13,502 nucleotides of DNA from JBCBSS01 sp039819065. GTDB taxonomy: Bacteria > Bacteroidota > Bacteroidia > Cytophagales > Cyclobacteriaceae. The stretch is taken from assembly GCA_039819065.1 (NCBI GenBank), contig JBCBSS010000184.1:1-13502 (forward strand), written 5' to 3'. Below the pieces are notes generated by a model, which was not told the origin of the DNA, ran no database searches, and saw only the letters and a list, made by a program, of their open reading frames with translations. Both the position numbers and the translations under genes were made by a program. Below, one piece after another: positions 1-6,965 of this stretch. Positions within the stretch are counted from its first letter, which is position 1. The number at the start of each line of letters is the position of its first letter.

Positions 1-1
1 C

Positions 2-274
2 GCCAAAAGGGCAGGGGAGACCTATTACAATTTAGGAGCTGCTATCTATAAAGAGAATTTGCCCGGCGCCATCACTGTTTTTAAAAGAAGCGTTGAAGTG
101 TACCCGAACGATATTAATCTTATTACCACACTGGCTATTCTTTATGAAAGTAATAAGGATACAGCGAACGCTATAGAGACCTACAAGTATGCCATTGAGG
201 TGTCAAGAAAAAACAAGTTCGGTAATGAAGAAAATTACCAGAAGGAAATTAATAGGTTAAAAAGTGGCTCTTGA
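2..274 (+). CDS. TPR-repeat protein, C-terminal part (5' end outside window)
   Basis: The frame is open from the window edge to a TGA at 272-274, so this is the last ~90 residues of a longer protein. Two tetratricopeptide-like helical pairs are visible: YYNLGAAIYKENLPGAITVF followed by KRSVEVYPND, then LAILYESNKDTANAIETYKY followed by AIEV. The spacing of Gly/Ala, Tyr and Pro follows the 34-residue TPR pattern. TPR repeats mediate protein-protein contacts, and the partner cannot be told from this tail. In Bacteroidota such C-terminal TPRs occur on esterases, histidine kinases and lipoproteins, so the full gene could be any of these. A TTG at 59 lies inside a repeat and is unlikely to be the true start. 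A hairpin with a T-run about 110 bases downstream may end its transcript. Confidence 0.8.
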   Translation, partial: AKRAGETYYNLGAAIYKENLPGAITVFKRSVEVYPNDINLITTLAILYESNKDTANAIETYKYAIEVSRKNKFGNEENYQKEINRLKSGS

Positions 275-383
275 AAGCACCGTTTTCAATGAGACACCCT
301 CATTTTTCTACCATCTAGAAATCTGATTTAGCCCAGCGAACCACTCATATCTTTAAGCAGGATTTGGATAGGTAAGACTAGGG

Positions 384-407
384 GTGAATGAAAACCATTC
401 ACTTTTT
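384..407 (+). terminator. 7-bp perfect hairpin plus T5 (terminator or 5' leader element)
   Basis: GTGAATG (384-390), loop AAAAC (391-395) and CATTCAC (396-402) form a perfect stem, followed at once by five T (403-407). This has the form of an intrinsic terminator for the TPR gene upstream. It ends only 17 bases before the ATG at 425, so it could instead act as an attenuator in the leader of the SRPBCC gene. As DNA, the 19-bp inverted repeat could also be an operator. The stem is only moderately GC-rich (3 of 7 pairs), so termination strength is uncertain. Confidence 0.45.
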
Positions 408-424
408 CCATAACATTAGCTGCT

Positions 425-970
425 ATGGAAGAAACGGTTTACAATCATAATCGACCTGAAGTTGCAGTAGAAGACACGAGCATTGTCTATCGTGGTAGAA
501 CCGTAAAAGCGAAGAAGCTAAAAGTCTCATCTACCATTCCAATGTCTATCCAAGACGCATGGGAGAATGTCCAAACCCCTGAGCTGTTACAATTTGTGGC
601 CAAAGGGATGATTGCTTTTAAGTCTACCGATGGTGGGTTTCCTGCAAAATGGCAAGTAGGAAAAACCTATGGGGCCAAGATGCGCATATTTGGATTTCTA
701 CCCTTCGGTGGTACGCACTACTTGAAGATTGAGGGCATTGATCACGACAACTATGAGATCGCCACCAAGGAGTGGGACAATAGCGCGAAGGTTTGGAACC
801 ATGATGTGAAAATGGAAACCTTAAGCGATGGCTCCATTCATTATCAAGATATTATCCTCATCTATGGCGGTCTGATGACAGGGTTTATAACTGCATTCGC
901 CAGGATATTCTACCAACACCGACAGCGACGGTGGCAGATCGTAGCCAAGAAAAATTTGAGTTTTGGCTGA
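425..970 (+). CDS. SRPBCC (START/Bet v1-like) family protein
   Basis: A 181-residue protein without signal peptide or TM segment. After a ~30-residue N-terminal extension, the region from about residue 32 (LKVSSTIPMSIQDAWENVQT) to 175 reads as an SRPBCC fold: beta strand, the two short helices (IQDAWENVQTPELLQFVAKG), a Gly-rich turn (STDGGFPAKWQVGKTY), strands (MRIFGFLPFGGTHYLKIEGI), and a long C-terminal helix ending FYQHRQRRWQIVAKK. Proteins of this superfamily bind hydrophobic ligands in a cavity, and small single-domain members like this one are mostly of unknown substrate. The ATG at 425 is used because no GTG/TTG lies before it in a sensible position. The next Met (residue 40, base 542) would cut into the domain. 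No clear ribosome-binding site is visible, which is common in this phylum. It is followed by a Crp/Fnr regulator on the same strand after 154 bases. Confidence 0.72.
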   Translation: MEETVYNHNRPEVAVEDTSIVYRGRTVKAKKLKVSSTIPMSIQDAWENVQTPELLQFVAKGMIAFKSTDGGFPAKWQVGKTYGAKMRIFGFLPFGGTHYLKIEGIDHDNYEIATKEWDNSAKVWNHDVKMETLSDGSIHYQDIILIYGGLMTGFITAFARIFYQHRQRRWQIVAKKNLSFG

Positions 971-1124
971 CCATGCCAAAGGTGAGATTGAGTGCATAAC
1001 CTTCCGGAGCGTGTTATTTTGCAAAGGCTATTGTTATACAAGATTTTTATAGAAATTTGAAAAGTCCGGATGACAGATGATAGTTTGACGTTAGACGCAA
1101 TGCTTATAATAACCTATCCAGCCT

Positions 1125-1700
1125 TTGAATACTGATCTGATTTTCGCCAACATCTCCAAACATATTCATCTTACAGATAAAGAAAAGGATGACATTCATG
1201 GTAGACTGCAGGATAAGGCTTTCAAGAAGAATGAATTCATACTTAGATCAGAGGAAGCCTGTAATCATATATATTTTGTAAACAGTGGAACCCTTAGGGC
1301 TTTTTTTCTTAACGCCAACGGAAAAGAATCCACCATCATGTTTGCTATCAAAGACTGGTGGATTACAGATATGTATTGTTTTTTAAACGAGTTGCCAGCC
1401 ATGGTCAATATTCAAGCAGTAGAAAATAGCAGTGTCTTGAGATTGTCGAAAAAAAATATGGATGAACTCTACGAAGACATTCCTTCCTTCAATAAACTGT
1501 TCAGGATACTTATGCAAAATGCATATTGTAGGGAACAACTTCGAATGATTGAGAATCTTTCACTTCCGTCCATAGTCCGCTACAACAACTTTTTGAATCA
1601 ATACCCAAAAATTGCCAGCCAGGTTCCATTAAAACAAGTGGCGTCCTATCTCGGAATCACACCTGAATTTTTAAGCACGATTAGGGCAAACAAGCATTAG
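1125..1700 (+). CDS. Crp/Fnr-family transcriptional regulator (TTG start)
   Basis: A 191-residue protein with the two-domain Crp layout. It has a cyclic-nucleotide-binding-like beta roll at about residues 10-115 (FKKNEFILRSEEACNHIYFV, then NSGTLRAFFLNANGKE), a dimerisation helix at ~120-145, and a short C-terminal helix-turn-helix at ~168-191 (VPLKQVASYLGITPEFLSTI). This is the usual short Bacteroidota version. The phosphate-binding Arg-Ala signature of true CRP and the Fe-S cysteines of FNR are not seen, so the ligand is unknown and may not be a cyclic nucleotide. The reading frame has a TAA at 1110-1112 and no ATG before residue 1. TTG at 1125 is therefore the only reasonable start, giving MNTDLIFANI, a typical N-terminus. 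It probably acts as a cytoplasmic dimeric DNA-binding protein. Whether it controls the SRPBCC gene in front of it cannot be said. Confidence 0.88.
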   Translation: MNTDLIFANISKHIHLTDKEKDDIHGRLQDKAFKKNEFILRSEEACNHIYFVNSGTLRAFFLNANGKESTIMFAIKDWWITDMYCFLNELPAMVNIQAVENSSVLRLSKKNMDELYEDIPSFNKLFRILMQNAYCREQLRMIENLSLPSIVRYNNFLNQYPKIASQVPLKQVASYLGITPEFLSTIRANKH

Positions 1701-2001
1701 CCCGTTTTACTCATGAGTATGCTATATAGGAAACGAGAAATATTTACAATGTCTTGATCATCAATGCCTGGCACAAGGGCTAATCCCGATTTCGGTAAAA
1801 TCTGCACAGCTCAAATTTTGGCTACGCTCAATAACTGGCCTTCAATTATAAGTCTAATAATGAGTTGCTAATCAAGGTTTTAATGATTATCGGCCCGAAG
1901 GGCGGAAAATTAAGTGAATTTTCCGGGTTAGGTCGGTTGCTCTTTTCTTAATATATCTTATTCTTTTAGCGCAAAAGAATGACCTTCTTTGGAAAAAAGA
2001 T
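1701..2001. other. 301-base gap without a recognisable gene; contains hairpins
   Basis: No convincing coding region is seen on either strand. Two adjacent small inverted repeats lie near the middle: GCCC-GAA-GGGC at 1893-1903, and CGGAAAATT (1903-1911), loop AAGTG, AATTTTCCG (1917-1925), a perfect 9-bp stem sharing one base with the first. No T-run follows immediately, so a terminator call is weak. The stretch 1930-2001 is T-rich and should hold the promoter for the DUF4406-nudK pair. I could not pick a specific -33/-7 pair with confidence. Confidence 0.5.
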
Positions 2002-2358
2002 ATGCTGATATTAATTGCTGGCCCATACAGAAGCGGTACAAATGATGACCCCCAATTGATCCAAAAAAACCTGGACAATCTTGAATCCATAGCACTTCCA
2101 ATACTAATAAAAGGACATATTCCAATAATTGGAGAGTGGGTTGCCCTTCCACTTATCAATTTGGCAGGATCCAAAAAGATTGGTGACAGTATATGGGATG
2201 ATATTCAGTATCCCGTGGCTCATGGACTATTGGAGAAGTGTGATGCCGTTTTTAGAATTCCGGGCAAGTCCAAAGGCGCAGATAAAGACGTCGAGCTTGC
2301 TAAGCAAAGAGGCTTACCCGTTTTTTATGATCTTAATGAAATTCTAAATGCAAAGTAG
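2002..2358 (+). CDS. DUF4406 protein, nucleoside 2-deoxyribosyltransferase-like fold
   Basis: A 118-residue cytoplasmic protein. It opens with a strand and the motif LILIAGPYRSG (residues 2-12), the nucleotide/sugar-binding start of the nucleoside 2-deoxyribosyltransferase-like (DUF4406) fold. A helix follows (QLIQKNLDNLESIALPILIK), then HIPIIGEWVALPL, and a C-terminal GADKDVELAKQRGLPVFYD (residues 92-110). There the Asp/Glu of GADKDVE occupies the place of the conserved acidic residue. Family knowledge: related enzymes cleave or exchange the N-glycosidic bond of (deoxy)nucleosides, but DUF4406 itself is largely uncharacterised. The start ATG at 2002 follows TTTGGAAAAAAGAT, a weak purine-rich site. 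Its stop lies 11 bases inside the next gene, nudK, so the two are very likely translated from one mRNA and may act on related nucleotide substrates (inference). Confidence 0.78.
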   Translation: MLILIAGPYRSGTNDDPQLIQKNLDNLESIALPILIKGHIPIIGEWVALPLINLAGSKKIGDSIWDDIQYPVAHGLLEKCDAVFRIPGKSKGADKDVELAKQRGLPVFYDLNEILNAK

Positions 2359-2935
2359 TAATCGAGTAAAGAACCTTCGTAAAGAGTTACTCTCAAATAA
2401 TTGGTATACACTAGACAAGGTAACCTATGATTTCAAGCTCAATAATGGCGACTGGCAGACCCAAACCAGAGAAGCTTACGATAGAGGAAACGGAGCCACG
2501 ATTTTGTTATATAACAAAGAGAAAAAGACCGTGATTCTCACGAGGCAATTTAGGCTTCCGACCTATCTCAATGGAAACGAAAGCGGATTTTTGATTGAGG
2601 CGTGTGCAGGTCTATTGGACAAGGACAACCCGGAAGACTGTATCAAAAAAGAAGCAGAGGAAGAGACCGGATATAGGCTGGACAAGGTAGAAAAGGTTTT
2701 CGAATCTTATATGTCACCAGGGTCCGTGACTGAGATACTTTATTTCTTCATAGCTGAGTATTCTGAGGATATGAAAGTAGGCAAAGGAGGAGGACTTGAG
2801 ACGGAACAAGAGCATATTGAAGTGATTGAATTGCCATTCGACAGGGCATTTGACATGATAAAAAGCGGTGAGATCAGAGATGGTAAAACCATCATGTTGC
2901 TTCAATACCTTAAAATTCAGAATGTATTAGCATAA
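2348..2935 (+). CDS. nudK: NudK-type Nudix hydrolase (GDP-mannose pyrophosphatase family)
   Basis: A 195-residue protein closely resembling E. coli NudK along its length as I recall that sequence: YDRGNGATILLYN (44-56), TRQFRLPTYLNGNESG (65-80), and a Nudix box at about 88-109 (GLLDKDNPED then CIKKEAEEETGY). These are followed by ESYMSPGSVTEILYFFIAEY and the C-terminal EIRDGKTIMLLQYL. The box has the family's variant spacing, with the catalytic Glu cluster EAEEETG that binds Mg2+. The family hydrolyses GDP-mannose (and related nucleotide sugars) to GMP and mannose-1-phosphate. ADP-ribose is the main alternative substrate for close relatives. The ATG at 2348 overlaps the end of the DUF4406 gene by 11 bases, which suggests translational coupling. 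The length is normal, and no missing catalytic residue was noticed. Confidence 0.9.
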   Translation: MQSSNRVKNLRKELLSNNWYTLDKVTYDFKLNNGDWQTQTREAYDRGNGATILLYNKEKKTVILTRQFRLPTYLNGNESGFLIEACAGLLDKDNPEDCIKKEAEEETGYRLDKVEKVFESYMSPGSVTEILYFFIAEYSEDMKVGKGGGLETEQEHIEVIELPFDRAFDMIKSGEIRDGKTIMLLQYLKIQNVLA

Positions 2936-3007
2936 ATGGGATTACAAGAGATCATTATACCTATAACATAATTTGAAATTTATATTATGCAAAAATCTTA
3001 GAACACA

Positions 3008-3082
3008 ATGGCCCGGAAGTAGTTTTTATTGTGGGTCTGCGCATTTGTTTCTATTTCGGCACAGAAGAAACACTATCGCTAA
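3008..3082 (+). pseudogene. Possible decayed 5' end of a secreted-protein gene
   Basis: Read from the ATG at 3008, the frame gives MARK, a TAG stop, then FLLWVCAFVSISAQKKHYR and a TAA at 3080-3082. Ignoring the TAG, this has a basic N-region, a hydrophobic core and a Ser-Ala-Gln cleavage site followed by Lys, exactly the shape of a Bacteroidota signal peptide. It then stops after a few residues and no downstream protein is left. A start at TTG 3029 could skip the TAG but would still give only 17 residues. I read it as a remnant or chance resemblance; confidence is low. Confidence 0.28.
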
Positions 3083-3107
3083 CCATGTATAAAAAGGACT
3101 ACAGAGT

Positions 3108-4172
3108 ATGAGCCACATTCGGAAAGGTCAAGAAGACAAAAAATACACACCAGAACAAAAGAAGAAGTTACTACAGGAGCCTAGATGGCAGTACGCCAAA
3201 GATCAAGTAGATCACGAAGTATTGGAAGCAAACTTCAATTTCTTGAACCAGGGAGTGGTCACCAGAGGAGACGCTGAGGGGATTCCTTTGATGACCACCA
3301 GGGCAATATATGGGCCAATAGCTCCTCATGATACCGTCCAACTTCACCAGGCGGAAGAGCGTACAGTTAACGTCGTTTCTACCACACCAATAGAGGATAA
3401 GGAAAAACACCTTCTCCATCAGCTAAAACATCTCAAAGCAAATGCCAAGCGACCGGAACCTGAACTGTGTGTGCAAGTCCATGCCAAGTGGGTGAGTGGC
3501 CAAGAAGGCGGTGGCCTTCCGGGTTTGGATAAGTCCTCGAATGTCTTTGGCATCACAGGGTCATTACTGATTAACGAAACAGACATTGAGTTTCCGATTA
3601 TCGATAAGAATCACCCGAAGTTTAACGAGACACTGGCATACTATGGTGCTAAGCTATTGAAGCCCAAAGAGGAGTTTTATATGGGTTTTGATAAGCCGCT
3701 ATTCGGTATGGAATATGACACTTCTCTACCCGGTTACATTCAAGATTATGTGATGAAACCGTACGGTGGGGGAGGTTTGTTCGTTGAGCATCATCCGTTT
3801 CCGCATATTTGGTTCCCCAACCCTACGGACTCAGAAAGGGAAACCAACATATGCCGCATCTTACTCGGAAGAGTAGTTCCGGAAAACGAATTGCAACTGA
3901 TCGAACAAAAGATTGACTACCTATGTGATGGAGATACCTGCACCTTAATTACCGGTAAGAAAACGGATCCCAAATATAGGTTTACCGTTTTTCAAATCCC
4001 TACAGATGGACATGCGGTGGCGGTTGATGAGTGTTGTATCCATAACGATAGTTTTTGTAATGGTCGGCAAGTAGTTTTTCTGGCTGATACAAAAGCCGAT
4101 ACAGTTGCGTTGAGGGAGGCGGCACCCTTTGAAAACTTGAGAGTCAATTACGTGAACCCACCCTTAGCATAA
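3108..4172 (+). CDS. Unrecognised 354-residue protein with His-rich and Cys-rich motifs
   Basis: I do not recognise this family. The start ATG at 3108 has a reasonable site upstream (AAGGACTACAGAGT). No signal peptide or TM helix is visible, so it is probably cytoplasmic. The N-terminal ~45 residues are charged and helical (KKYTPEQKKKLLQEPRWQYA), and 97-113 form another charged helix. A Gly-rich segment occupies 130-150. The most striking block is YGGGGLFVEHHPFPHIWFP (219-237), with His228, His229 and His233 near Glu227, which could form a metal site as in cupin-like folds. The C-terminal third has seven-residue spaced cysteines: C273-x4-C278 and CCIHNDSFC (309-317). Length, codon use and compositional coherence all support a real gene. 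A role in small-molecule or metal chemistry is only inference. It stands alone, ahead of the convergent permease operon. Confidence 0.8.
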   Translation: MSHIRKGQEDKKYTPEQKKKLLQEPRWQYAKDQVDHEVLEANFNFLNQGVVTRGDAEGIPLMTTRAIYGPIAPHDTVQLHQAEERTVNVVSTTPIEDKEKHLLHQLKHLKANAKRPEPELCVQVHAKWVSGQEGGGLPGLDKSSNVFGITGSLLINETDIEFPIIDKNHPKFNETLAYYGAKLLKPKEEFYMGFDKPLFGMEYDTSLPGYIQDYVMKPYGGGGLFVEHHPFPHIWFPNPTDSERETNICRILLGRVVPENELQLIEQKIDYLCDGDTCTLITGKKTDPKYRFTVFQIPTDGHAVAVDECCIHNDSFCNGRQVVFLADTKADTVALREAAPFENLRVNYVNPPLA

Positions 4173-4175
4173 TGA

Positions 4176-4361
4176 TTAAGACCTACAGAAGGATCAAGTG
4201 AAATTTCGTTCAAGCAAGGCTTCAAGTATAAACGACTTGTCATTTTCAATCCTGGAGATTTCAATACAAATCGAGTATATATTGGCCTGTATTTAAGGAG
4301 ATGGCAAATTGTATTCAACACCATAGGCGCACAACACTACAATAGCCTAATCGCTCTTTAA
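4176..4361 (+). other. Start-less open stretch of 61 codons (possible gene remnant)
   Basis: Directly after the stop of the unknown gene, frame 3 stays open from 4176 to a TAA at 4359-4361, running into the 3' end of the opposing permease gene. There is no ATG, GTG or TTG in it. The translation reads protein-like (YKRLVIFNPGDFNTNRVYIG, then LYLRRWQIVFNTIGAQHYN). It may be a decayed coding fragment or chance. I would not annotate it as a gene. Confidence 0.2.
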
Positions 4362-6965
4362 AGTCTCAGCTGGGTTGGTGAGTGCGGCCTGTATAGCTTT
4401 AAAACTCATTGTAAATAAGGCAATACCCAGGGTAATGACTGCTACCGAAACGATTGTGTCCCAACCGATGGTGGTTCTATATTCGAACCCTTCTAACCAT
4501 GTGTTCATCAACCAGTAAGAAGCCCCTATTCCAACTGCCAGTGCAATCATTACTTGCCTTGAGAAACTTTTGGAAAGCAGTACCACAATGTTGAAGGAAG
4601 TAGCGCCCAAGACCTTCCTTATGCCAATTTCACGATAGCGTTGGAACGTCGTGTATGACACCAGACCAAAAAGCCCTAGACATCCTATTACAATAGCGAG
4701 CACAGAGAAAATGGTGAACAGCTCGCTAAGCCGTTGTTCTTTTTTATAAGAAGATGCTAGCCTGTCATTCAAAAAAGTATAGTCAAACGGTTTGTGATCA
4801 ATTTGTTCTTTCCAGATAGACCCTATTTTACTAATGGTATTGGGAAAATCCTCGCTAGTCACCCTAAGCATAAGGTGATTTCTACCAAAAGCCTCTTCTT
4901 CTACATTATACAGAATGAGTGGTTTGATCTTTTCGTGAAGGGAAGTAAAATGAAAGTCTTTCACTACAGCAGTAACTGTACCCCATTCTGAATTCCAGAT
5001 TTTGATTTTTTGACCAATCGCCGTTTCTGGTGTCCAATTAAAAAAGGTAGCGGCACTCTCGTTAATCACGAATTCATATTGATCCTTATTGGTCAAGCTC
5101 ATCTCTCCACCAGCCAGTTTTTCTAAACCAAGCGTGTTGATGTAGTCATTGTCGATACCTGCTGCTCTCATCAATTGCCTATTTTCTTCCCCATCCTTAA
5201 TAGCAAAGGTAGACTCGAAGTTAATCCTGGAAGGTAGTTGTGAGGTGATACTAGCGCCGGTTATGTCTGACTGACGGAGGTATTGGTCTTTGAGGTAATC
5301 AGCTCTTTCAGCCGTTTGCGGGTCAAGCGGTAGCGATATAATAAGGTCTTTGTCATATCCCAAATCGGCATTGCGTACAAAGCTCAATTGCTTGTGGATG
5401 ACCAATGTGCCAACGATCAATACGACTGAAATAGCAAATTGAAAGATGACTAATAACCTTCTTAGCACCACACCTGCGTTAGAATAAATAAACCTCCCTT
5501 TCAACACAGAAGTGGCAGAGAAAGCAGACATGGCGAAAGCAGGATATAGACCGGCCAATAGCGAAACACTGGACCAAATCATAAATAGAATACCCAACAG
5601 ATCGAAATCTCTCAGCAGATCAATTACAAGTTCTTTCTGTGCGACAGCATTGAATAATGGAAGCAGTAAGAGCATGGCTGCAATAGCCAGCACCACAGCT
5701 ACCAACGTGATCATAAAAGACTCTCCCAGAAATTGTAAGGTAAGTTGGCCCCTGTAAGCGCCCATCACCTTTTTTACCCCCACTTCCTTAGCCCGTTCTA
5801 CCGATCTTGCTGTGGCCAAATTCATGTAGTTGATGCAGGCGATGAGAATGATCAACACCCCAATGGCTGAAAAAATGTAAACGAACCTGATATTACTGGT
5901 TGGACCTACGCCATTGCTATTATCGGCATGAAGGTAGATATCCTCCAAGGGCAATAGGCTGATTTCTACCACACTTTCTCCTTCAAAACGCTCTTTCAAG
6001 CCGCTGTTGACCTGTTTGATTAAGGCATTCGGATCAGCCTGAGCGTTAAGTAAAACATAAGTCATATATGCACTATTCTCGAAATTCTCTAAATCTGCCT
6101 TGGCCTCCCTCAGTGAGGAAAAGCTACCCAGGAAATCAAATTGAATATGCGAATTGGACGGACTGTTTTCAGCCACGCCAGTAACCTTATACTCACCTCT
6201 TTGCCCAACACTAATGGTATTGCCTACAAGGCCGTTGGCTCGCCAGTTTTCACCGAAATACTTGTTGGCCATCTCTTCAGACAATATCACGCTATTAGGC
6301 TCAGTCAATGCAGTTTGGGGATTGCCTTCTATTAACCCAAAAGAAAGTAGGTCAAAGAAAGTAGAATCAGCATAGATGAAATTGGCTTCTTGCGCCGTCA
6401 GTTTATCAGTAGTGATCACCAACGATGTCCTCATCTTGAGCCTGAGAAATTGCTCTACTTCCGCATATTTTGTTAACATCAGCGGACCTATATTGGCCGT
6501 AGCGTGTGAAGAAGGCAACGTTGTCACACCAAAGTGCCAGGTAAATGGTACTGTATAGATATTGTCTTTTTGGCTATGGAACTTGTCAAAGCTCAATTCA
6601 TGCCTAACAAACAAATAGATGAATACAAAGCAAACAATGCCCAGAGCCAATCCGGTTATGTTAATGATAGAATAGCTTTTGTGCCTTAATAGCCGGCGTA
6701 GCGAGAGTTTCAAGTAGTTTATTATCATATCCGGTTGGTTTATTCTGTGTTGGTAAGGCCCTTTCATGCGATAAGCATAGGGACGGATACATTTGAGTAC
6801 ATCCCATAGGTAGGCTAAGTCAGCTTTCCTTTTACTCGCTCGTTGAAGGCGTTGTGCGTACAACTCATGCAAATCTCCTTGAATCTCCTCCACCCGTTGT
6901 GCACTGCAGTAGAGTCCTAGAAGCCGGTCAATCCATTTGGGCGGTTGTTGGGCCTGTTTATCCAT
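4347..6965 (-). CDS. FtsX-like ABC transporter permease with N-terminal prefix domain
   Basis: An 872-residue inner-membrane protein. Residues ~8-70 are a soluble prefix (PPKWIDRLLGLYCSAQRVEE, DLHELYAQRLQR, LWDVLKCIRPYAYR), the permease prefix domain found in PadR-linked Bacteroidota transporters. TM1 is at ~99-121, followed by a MacB-like periplasmic domain (~125-350). TM2-TM4 lie at ~361-380, 415-438 and 455-475 with the FtsX cytoplasmic motif ERAKEVGVKKVMGA. TM5 is at ~503-525, then a second periplasmic domain, and TM6-TM8 at ~750-770, 804-822 and 838-855 with a second RYREIGIRKVLGA. This is two FtsX modules fused in one chain. Family members work with a LolD/MacB-type ATPase to move lipids, peptides or drugs across or out of the membrane. 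The substrate is unknown and no ATPase is in this window. Its ATG overlaps the PadR stop by 8 bases (ATGGATAA), so the two are translationally coupled and presumably PadR-controlled. Confidence 0.92.
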   Translation of the reverse strand: MDKQAQQPPKWIDRLLGLYCSAQRVEEIQGDLHELYAQRLQRASKRKADLAYLWDVLKCIRPYAYRMKGPYQHRINQPDMIINYLKLSLRRLLRHKSYSIINITGLALGIVCFVFIYLFVRHELSFDKFHSQKDNIYTVPFTWHFGVTTLPSSHATANIGPLMLTKYAEVEQFLRLKMRTSLVITTDKLTAQEANFIYADSTFFDLLSFGLIEGNPQTALTEPNSVILSEEMANKYFGENWRANGLVGNTISVGQRGEYKVTGVAENSPSNSHIQFDFLGSFSSLREAKADLENFENSAYMTYVLLNAQADPNALIKQVNSGLKERFEGESVVEISLLPLEDIYLHADNSNGVGPTSNIRFVYIFSAIGVLIILIACINYMNLATARSVERAKEVGVKKVMGAYRGQLTLQFLGESFMITLVAVVLAIAAMLLLLPLFNAVAQKELVIDLLRDFDLLGILFMIWSSVSLLAGLYPAFAMSAFSATSVLKGRFIYSNAGVVLRRLLVIFQFAISVVLIVGTLVIHKQLSFVRNADLGYDKDLIISLPLDPQTAERADYLKDQYLRQSDITGASITSQLPSRINFESTFAIKDGEENRQLMRAAGIDNDYINTLGLEKLAGGEMSLTNKDQYEFVINESAATFFNWTPETAIGQKIKIWNSEWGTVTAVVKDFHFTSLHEKIKPLILYNVEEEAFGRNHLMLRVTSEDFPNTISKIGSIWKEQIDHKPFDYTFLNDRLASSYKKEQRLSELFTIFSVLAIVIGCLGLFGLVSYTTFQRYREIGIRKVLGATSFNIVVLLSKSFSRQVMIALAVGIGASYWLMNTWLEGFEYRTTIGWDTIVSVAVITLGIALFTMSFKAIQAALTNPAETLKSD

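Noticed and set aside
1085..1110. TTGACG ... TATAAT resembling a sigma70 promoter before the Crp/Fnr gene
   Set aside because: The spacer is only 14 bases, the TATAAT ends 14 bases before the TTG start, and Bacteroidota use a different consensus (TTTG / TAnnTTTG).
2967..2989. CATAAT ... ATTATG inverted repeat after nudK as a terminator
   Set aside because: Six AT-rich base pairs with an 11-base loop and no T-run; too weak to call.
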